Origin: an uncultured Sphingomonas sp.
Lineage (GTDB): Bacteria; Pseudomonadota; Alphaproteobacteria; Sphingomonadales; Sphingomonadaceae
Assembly: GCF_913777625.1 (NCBI RefSeq)
Contig: NZ_CAJYTI010000027.1
Location: 1 to 64,000, forward strand
DNA: 64,000 bases
Direction of reading: 5' to 3'
Numbering within the stretch: position 1 is the first letter of the stretch; every line of letters starts with the position of its first letter. The position numbers and the translations under genes were made by a program. The notes beneath the pieces are model-generated. The model was not told the DNA's origin and ran no database searches. It worked only from the letters and a program-made list of their open reading frames with translations. Below are positions 59,573 to 64,000 of this stretch, in pieces.

Positions 59573-61453
59573 CTATTTGTGGGTGGCAAGATCGAAGGAG
59601 AGGTGCGGCGGCTGGTTGTACGCCGTGTTCTGCCAGGCGATGCCCAGCCGATAGACCGGATCGTGCATCAGCGTCGGCAGCCGGATCGCGGTGGGCCAGG
59701 GCGTCGCGTAGATGCGCAGCTCGCGGCTGTCGGTGCTCGGCAGCACCAGCTCCTCGCGCCAGTCGCCGAGGATGTCGGCGGAGAGCGAGGGGTTGCGCTT
59801 GGTGCCGTTGTTCGAGGTCGTGCCCGGCGGATCGAGCAGCAGTTTCTCGGAGTGCGTCGTCCAGTCCCATTTGGTGATGCGGGTGCCGTCGAGCAGCTCG
59901 GCGAGCGCGTCGCCGTCCCAGTAGATGCTGAAATTGGCCGCGCGCGGATGGCCGCCGGGGATTACCTTGCCGCGCGCATCATAGAGATCGGGCGAGTTGC
60001 TCGCCCAGGCCTCCGCGCCGGGGAAGCGCGGGTCGATGTCGACGGCGATGCCGCGGCCGGTATCGCTGGTCGCGGGGGTGGACCAGAGCAGTTCGCCGGT
60101 GCGCGCATCGAGCATCGCCGCGCCGCGATTGCCGCTGCGCCGCATCTCCTCATGCACGCCGAACTTCTCGAGGCCCGGCCGCGTGGGATCGAGATCGCCG
60201 ACATGCATGGTGTCGCCGTGACCGAGACCGGAGGACCACAGCCCCTTGCCATCGTCGTCGATCGCCATCGATCCGTAGATCACCTCGTCGCGGCCATCGC
60301 CGTCGACATCGGCGACCGAGAGCTGGTGGTTGCCGTTGTCGCCGTATGTCTCGTTGCCGGGCGTCGCGCTGTCGAACAGCCAGCGCTGGGTCAGCTTGCC
60401 GTCGCGCCAGTCCCAGGCGGCGAGGGTCGAGCGGGCATAATAGCCGCGGCCGAACACCAGGCTCGGCCGGTGCCCGTCGAGATAGGCGACGCCGGCCAGA
60501 TAGCGCTCGGAGCGATTGCCATAGCCGTCGCCCCACAACGCCTTGAGGCCGGCTTCGGTATCGGCGCCGCGCGGGGGCGCATAGGGGGCGGTCGCCAGCG
60601 CGCGGCCGGTGCGCCCGTCGAATACGGTCAGATATTCGGGCCCGTTGAGGATCCTACCCTTGAGGTTTGCCATCTTGCGGCCATCGCCGGTGACCGTGGA
60701 GCCGGTGCGATCGGGCACCTCCACCGATGCGTCGCCGTGGCGCCAGTCCTTCGAGGGGTCGCCGATCGCCTTGCCGGTGCCGTCGATCGTGCCGTCGGCG
60801 GTCTTCATCGCGATTTCGGCGCGGCCGTCACCGTCGAGGTCGAACACCATGAACTGGGTGTAATGCGCACCCGACCGGATGTTGCGGCCGAGGTCGATCC
60901 GCCAGAGCTTCCTGCCCTCCAGCGTATAGGCGTCAATCAGCGTCTCGCCGGTATAGCCGGCAAAGGCATTGTCCTTGGCGATGCTGGGGTACCATTTGAC
61001 GATCAGCTCGTAGCGGCCGTCGCCGTCGAGATCGCCGACCGAGACGTCGTTGGCGCTGTAGCTATAGGTCTCGCCCTCGGGGGTGGTGCGATCTGCCGGC
61101 TTGTCGAGCGGCACGGCGAGATAGCCCCCCGCCCAAACGCCCACGGGCGCCCCGGCCGCGCCGCCGTTCACCGCCAGCGCATAGCGCGACGCCGGCGTAC
61201 CGGCCTTGTCGAGGAAGCTGGTCGGCTGGTTGACGGCGATGCGCGCGATCGGCTTGCCGTCGCGGTAGAGCGTGAAGCCGGTGGATTTGGAGTCGGTGCC
61301 GAGCAGCCGCCAGGCGACATGCACCCCGCCGTTCGCCCCCGGCACCGCGATCAGCGCGCGGTCGAGCCGCTCCACCTGTCGTCCGTTCAGCACATCGGTG
61401 GTCTGCGCCGCGAGCGGGGCGGCAAGGGCGGCGGCGAGCAGGGCGACACGCAT
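59573..61453 (-). CDS. PL11 rhamnogalacturonan endolyase
   Basis: A 626-aa exported lyase with signal peptide (MRVALLAAALAAPLAAQ). The eight-bladed propeller of PL11 is clear: VERLDRALIAVPGANGGVHVAWRLLG at the start, then Ca-binding-type DLDGDGRYELIVKWYPS, DLDGDGRAEIAMKTADG, DVDGDGRDEVIYGSMAID, and LGDWREELVLP near the end. It cleaves Rha-GalA bonds in the rhamnogalacturonan-I backbone by beta-elimination. The start follows CCAGGAGTTGCCGTG. It is the first enzyme gene after the TonB receptor. Confidence 0.95.
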   Translation of the reverse strand: MRVALLAAALAAPLAAQTTDVLNGRQVERLDRALIAVPGANGGVHVAWRLLGTDSKSTGFTLYRDGKPIARIAVNQPTSFLDKAGTPASRYALAVNGGAAGAPVGVWAGGYLAVPLDKPADRTTPEGETYSYSANDVSVGDLDGDGRYELIVKWYPSIAKDNAFAGYTGETLIDAYTLEGRKLWRIDLGRNIRSGAHYTQFMVFDLDGDGRAEIAMKTADGTIDGTGKAIGDPSKDWRHGDASVEVPDRTGSTVTGDGRKMANLKGRILNGPEYLTVFDGRTGRALATAPYAPPRGADTEAGLKALWGDGYGNRSERYLAGVAYLDGHRPSLVFGRGYYARSTLAAWDWRDGKLTQRWLFDSATPGNETYGDNGNHQLSVADVDGDGRDEVIYGSMAIDDDGKGLWSSGLGHGDTMHVGDLDPTRPGLEKFGVHEEMRRSGNRGAAMLDARTGELLWSTPATSDTGRGIAVDIDPRFPGAEAWASNSPDLYDARGKVIPGGHPRAANFSIYWDGDALAELLDGTRITKWDWTTHSEKLLLDPPGTTSNNGTKRNPSLSADILGDWREELVLPSTDSRELRIYATPWPTAIRLPTLMHDPVYRLGIAWQNTAYNQPPHLSFDLATHK

Positions 61454-61523
61454 CACGGCAACTCCTGGAAACGCAAAAATGCGGGCCGCCGGGGTGTGGC
61501 GGCGGCCCGAGGGGAGGTTCGGT

Positions 61524-64000
61524 CTAGAACTGGAAATTGACACCGAAGTTGAAGGTGCGCCCGATCCGCGTCTGGAACAGCGTGTCGCGGCGGACGCTGT
61601 CGATATAGAGGTTGTTGCGCTCGTCGGTGATGTTCTGCGCCTCGACGATCAGCTTGACGTGATCGTTGAGGTTGAACGAGGCGGAGGCGTCGACGAAGGT
61701 GTTGGGCGAATTGCCCTGCAGGTCGCTGCCCGGCGAGGCGGGGATCGCGCGGATATAGCGATCGCGGTAGCTCGCCGTCGCGCGGATGCTGAACTTGTTG
61801 TCCTCGTAGAACACCGTGCCGCTGGCTGTATTCTTGGACAGGCCGACCAGGTCCGCCGTGGTGGTGACGGTCGGCACGCCGTTCACGCTCGCCAGGATGT
61901 AGCGGATCTTCGAGGTGACATGGGTGTAGTTGCCCAGCACGCCGATATTCTTGAGGAAGCCCGGCAGGAAGCGCAACTGCACCTGCGCGTTGACCTCGAT
62001 GCCGTTCAGCTTGCCGCCCGGCGTGTTCACCAGCTGGCCGACGGTGAAGATCTCGGTCGGCGCGGTGGCGCTGTTGTCGAGCAACGCCACCGGCAGGCCC
62101 AGCTGGTTGAACGGGATCTGGCTCGTCACCCGCTGCACGAAGGTTTTGATGTTCTTGTGGAAATAGGCGACCGAGAGGAGCGATCCCGGCTGGAAATACC
62201 ATTCCGCCGCCGCATCGAACGTGTCGGCGCGGATGGGATCGAGATAGGGGTTGTTGATGTTGCCGGTGCGCGTGGTGGCGGTGATGCCGCTGGTCGGCGC
62301 GAGCTGGCCCAGGTCCGGTCGTGCCATCACCTTCGCCGCGGCGAAGCGCAGCAGCAGGTTACGCGCCGGTTCGATGACCAGGTTACCCGAGGGCAGCCAG
62401 TCGTCATAGCCGCGCACCACCTGGGCATATTGTCCGCGCAGGTTGGTCGGCGTCTGGCCGGTCGCCGCGACGCTGATATAGCCGGCGGCGAGCATGTCGG
62501 TCTTCACATAGCGCACGCCGACATCGCCGCGGACCTTGAACGGTAGCGCGAGCCCGGTGTCGAAGGTCGCCATCGCGTAGGCACTCTTCACCGATTCCCG
62601 GATGCGCGAGGCGGTCGCACCGCACTCGGTCTTGCAGAACTGGATCGCGTCATAGTTGAACACCTGCGACCATTTGTCGGCATCGATCGCCGCCCAGCTC
62701 TTGGGCGCGCCGCTGCCGAACAACTGGTCCAGTCCGCTGATCTGGGTGGTGATGCTGGCGAGGCTGGTGCCCGCCGGCAGCGCCTGGACGATCGTCTGCG
62801 ACGTATAGGGCAGCGAGGTATAGGCGTTGAAGTCGGCGTTGCGATACTGGCCGCCGAACCGCAGCTTGATCGCCTCGCTCAGGCTGTAGTCGACGTTCAG
62901 CTCGCCGGTGAAATTGTCGGTCTGGTTCTTCGACGGCTTGCCCTGGAAGCTGAAGCCGCCGAGCACCGTGCCGTCCGACCGGCCGGGGGCATAGTTGAAG
63001 TTTGCCGGGTTCGACACGTCGAAGCCGAAGCCGATCAGCGGCGTGCTGCGACCATTGCGGAAGTCGATCGAGAAATTGGGCGTGTCGATCGCGTCCATGA
63101 AGGTCTGGAAGCGCTTCGGATTCCACCAGACCGACTGGTTCTTGCCGACCAGCATCTCGACCTGCAGCTTGTCGTTGAAGCGGTGCTTGAGGTGGGTGTT
63201 GACCTGGAGGAAGTCCGAAATCCAGTGGTCGACCAGGCCTTCGGAACGCACGTCGACGCCGTCGAACAGGCCGTAGAGCAGCGAGCCGTTCGAGCTGAAC
63301 TGCGCATCGCGCACCGAGACCATCGGCTGGCCGTTGTTGGTGATCGAGCGGCCGAACGAGATGCCGGCGATATAGTTGTCGCGGCGCGTCACGTCGAAGC
63401 GCGAATAGATCGCGTCGACGCCGATATCGGTGTCATCGTCGGGCTTGAACTGGAGGGAGAGTGTGCCGCCGAGGCGCTCGGTATTCTGCTCCGAATTCAC
63501 ATAGCGCGGCAGGCGCGGCAGGAAGGCGCCGCTGCCCGGCACGTTGGGCAGATCGGCACGGCGCAGATTGGCGATGGTGTTGTAGGCGGCCGTGGTGCTG
63601 GTGCGCGGATTGCCGGTGCTGCACAGCGTGTTCGACGAGCCCTTGCTTGCGACATTGGGGCTGACGGGGGCGTAGCCGATCGGCGTGCAGAAGGGCTGGA
63701 TCGGGGCGGGGCCGGTGCCGTCCGGATCATAGCCATTGGTGTTGGCCGACAGGATGTCGACGGCCGAATAGCCGACCTCGCGGATATGGCGCTTCTGATA
63801 GGCGAAGCTGGCGAGCACGCCGAAGCGGCCATCGGCAAACTTCTTGGCGACCAGCAGCGAGCCGCGCGGGTCGGTCTTCTTGCTGACCTCGTTGTACACG
63901 CCGCGCAGCGTGGCGGTGAGGGTGAAGTCCTTCTTGAGGTCGAGCGGCTTGGGGGCGCTCAGGTCCACCGTTGCGCCGAGCGAGCCTTCCTCGACATCGG
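61524..64000 (-). CDS. TonB-dependent receptor, N-terminus beyond window
   Basis: The last about 825 residues of a large TonB-dependent receptor; the reading frame stays open to the window edge, where DVEEGSLGATVDLSAPKP looks like the plug end. The barrel shows FSFQGKPSKNQTDNFTGELNVDYSLSEAIKLRFGGQYR-type strands, MARPDLGQLAPTSG and the terminal RTFNFGVNFQF with final Phe. It resembles the oligosaccharide receptors of Xanthomonas and Caulobacter. It leads the rhamnogalacturonan operon and should import RG-I fragments across the outer membrane. Confidence 0.93.
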   Translation of the reverse strand, partial: DVEEGSLGATVDLSAPKPLDLKKDFTLTATLRGVYNEVSKKTDPRGSLLVAKKFADGRFGVLASFAYQKRHIREVGYSAVDILSANTNGYDPDGTGPAPIQPFCTPIGYAPVSPNVASKGSSNTLCSTGNPRTSTTAAYNTIANLRRADLPNVPGSGAFLPRLPRYVNSEQNTERLGGTLSLQFKPDDDTDIGVDAIYSRFDVTRRDNYIAGISFGRSITNNGQPMVSVRDAQFSSNGSLLYGLFDGVDVRSEGLVDHWISDFLQVNTHLKHRFNDKLQVEMLVGKNQSVWWNPKRFQTFMDAIDTPNFSIDFRNGRSTPLIGFGFDVSNPANFNYAPGRSDGTVLGGFSFQGKPSKNQTDNFTGELNVDYSLSEAIKLRFGGQYRNADFNAYTSLPYTSQTIVQALPAGTSLASITTQISGLDQLFGSGAPKSWAAIDADKWSQVFNYDAIQFCKTECGATASRIRESVKSAYAMATFDTGLALPFKVRGDVGVRYVKTDMLAAGYISVAATGQTPTNLRGQYAQVVRGYDDWLPSGNLVIEPARNLLLRFAAAKVMARPDLGQLAPTSGITATTRTGNINNPYLDPIRADTFDAAAEWYFQPGSLLSVAYFHKNIKTFVQRVTSQIPFNQLGLPVALLDNSATAPTEIFTVGQLVNTPGGKLNGIEVNAQVQLRFLPGFLKNIGVLGNYTHVTSKIRYILASVNGVPTVTTTADLVGLSKNTASGTVFYEDNKFSIRATASYRDRYIRAIPASPGSDLQGNSPNTFVDASASFNLNDHVKLIVEAQNITDERNNLYIDSVRRDTLFQTRIGRTFNFGVNFQF

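Noticed and set aside
58055..61540. 1161-codon plus-strand frame opposite GH28/CE12/PL11
   Set aside because: Crosses the inverted repeat and three real genes; no domain signal.

Overview
The window looks like part of a large plasmid, megaplasmid or chromid of a Sphingomonas-type alphaproteobacterium. GC content is high. There are large TonB-dependent receptors next to carbohydrate-active enzymes, NodT-type outer-membrane channels and REP-like palindromes. A parA-parB-repA backbone (17.5-21.5 kb) has three near-identical 16-bp palindromes between repA and parB, and a 22-bp iteron array lies downstream of repA. A Phd/ParE toxin-antitoxin pair sits next to it. The genus is an inference from gene style; no rRNA or tRNA gene was seen.

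Layout. 0.4-6.9 kb: trans-4-hydroxy-L-proline catabolism (M24 peptidase, D-amino-acid-oxidase-type dehydrogenase, GntR regulator, APC permease, hydroxyproline 2-epimerase, DapA-type deaminase). 7.2-8.6 kb: small secreted protein, ThuA-like protein, DUF6894-like protein. 8.7-17.2 kb: pectin genes (oligogalacturonate lyase PL22, GPH sugar symporter, PL26 exo-rhamnogalacturonan lyase) flanking a MHYT-PAS-GGDEF-EAL protein. 17.4-21.5 kb: replication and partition. 21.6-22.3 kb: toxin-antitoxin. 22.3-30.3 kb: LuxR-type HTH protein, FadR-type regulator, gluconokinase, beta-helix/propeller protein, TonB receptor. 30.6-38.2 kb: TetR-regulated AcrB-type RND efflux operon. 38.1-42.9 kb: Pls/PosA-type NRPS and its phosphopantetheinyl transferase. 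43.1-44.8 kb: MHS-family transporter. 44.8-51.3 kb: two-component system divergent from a heavy-metal-type RND pump that lacks an adaptor gene. 51.3-64 kb: an eight-gene minus-strand rhamnogalacturonan-I operon (TonB receptor, PL11, CE12 esterase, GH28, rhamnose mutarotase, GH35, esterase, GH105).

How they fit. The rhamnogalacturonan operon plus PL26, PL22 and the GPH symporter form a nearly complete surface-to-cytoplasm route for pectin. Hydroxyproline is abundant in plant cell-wall glycoproteins (extensins, arabinogalactan proteins), so the first module may feed on the protein fraction of the same wall. The efflux, NRPS and metal modules are typical accessory functions. The element therefore reads as a plant-cell-wall utilisation replicon. 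Candidate operators were read by eye for several local regulators: ATACSGTAT for the hydroxyproline GntR, ACCT-N7-AGGT for the FadR-type regulator, and ATACC-N4-GKTAT for the TetR regulator.
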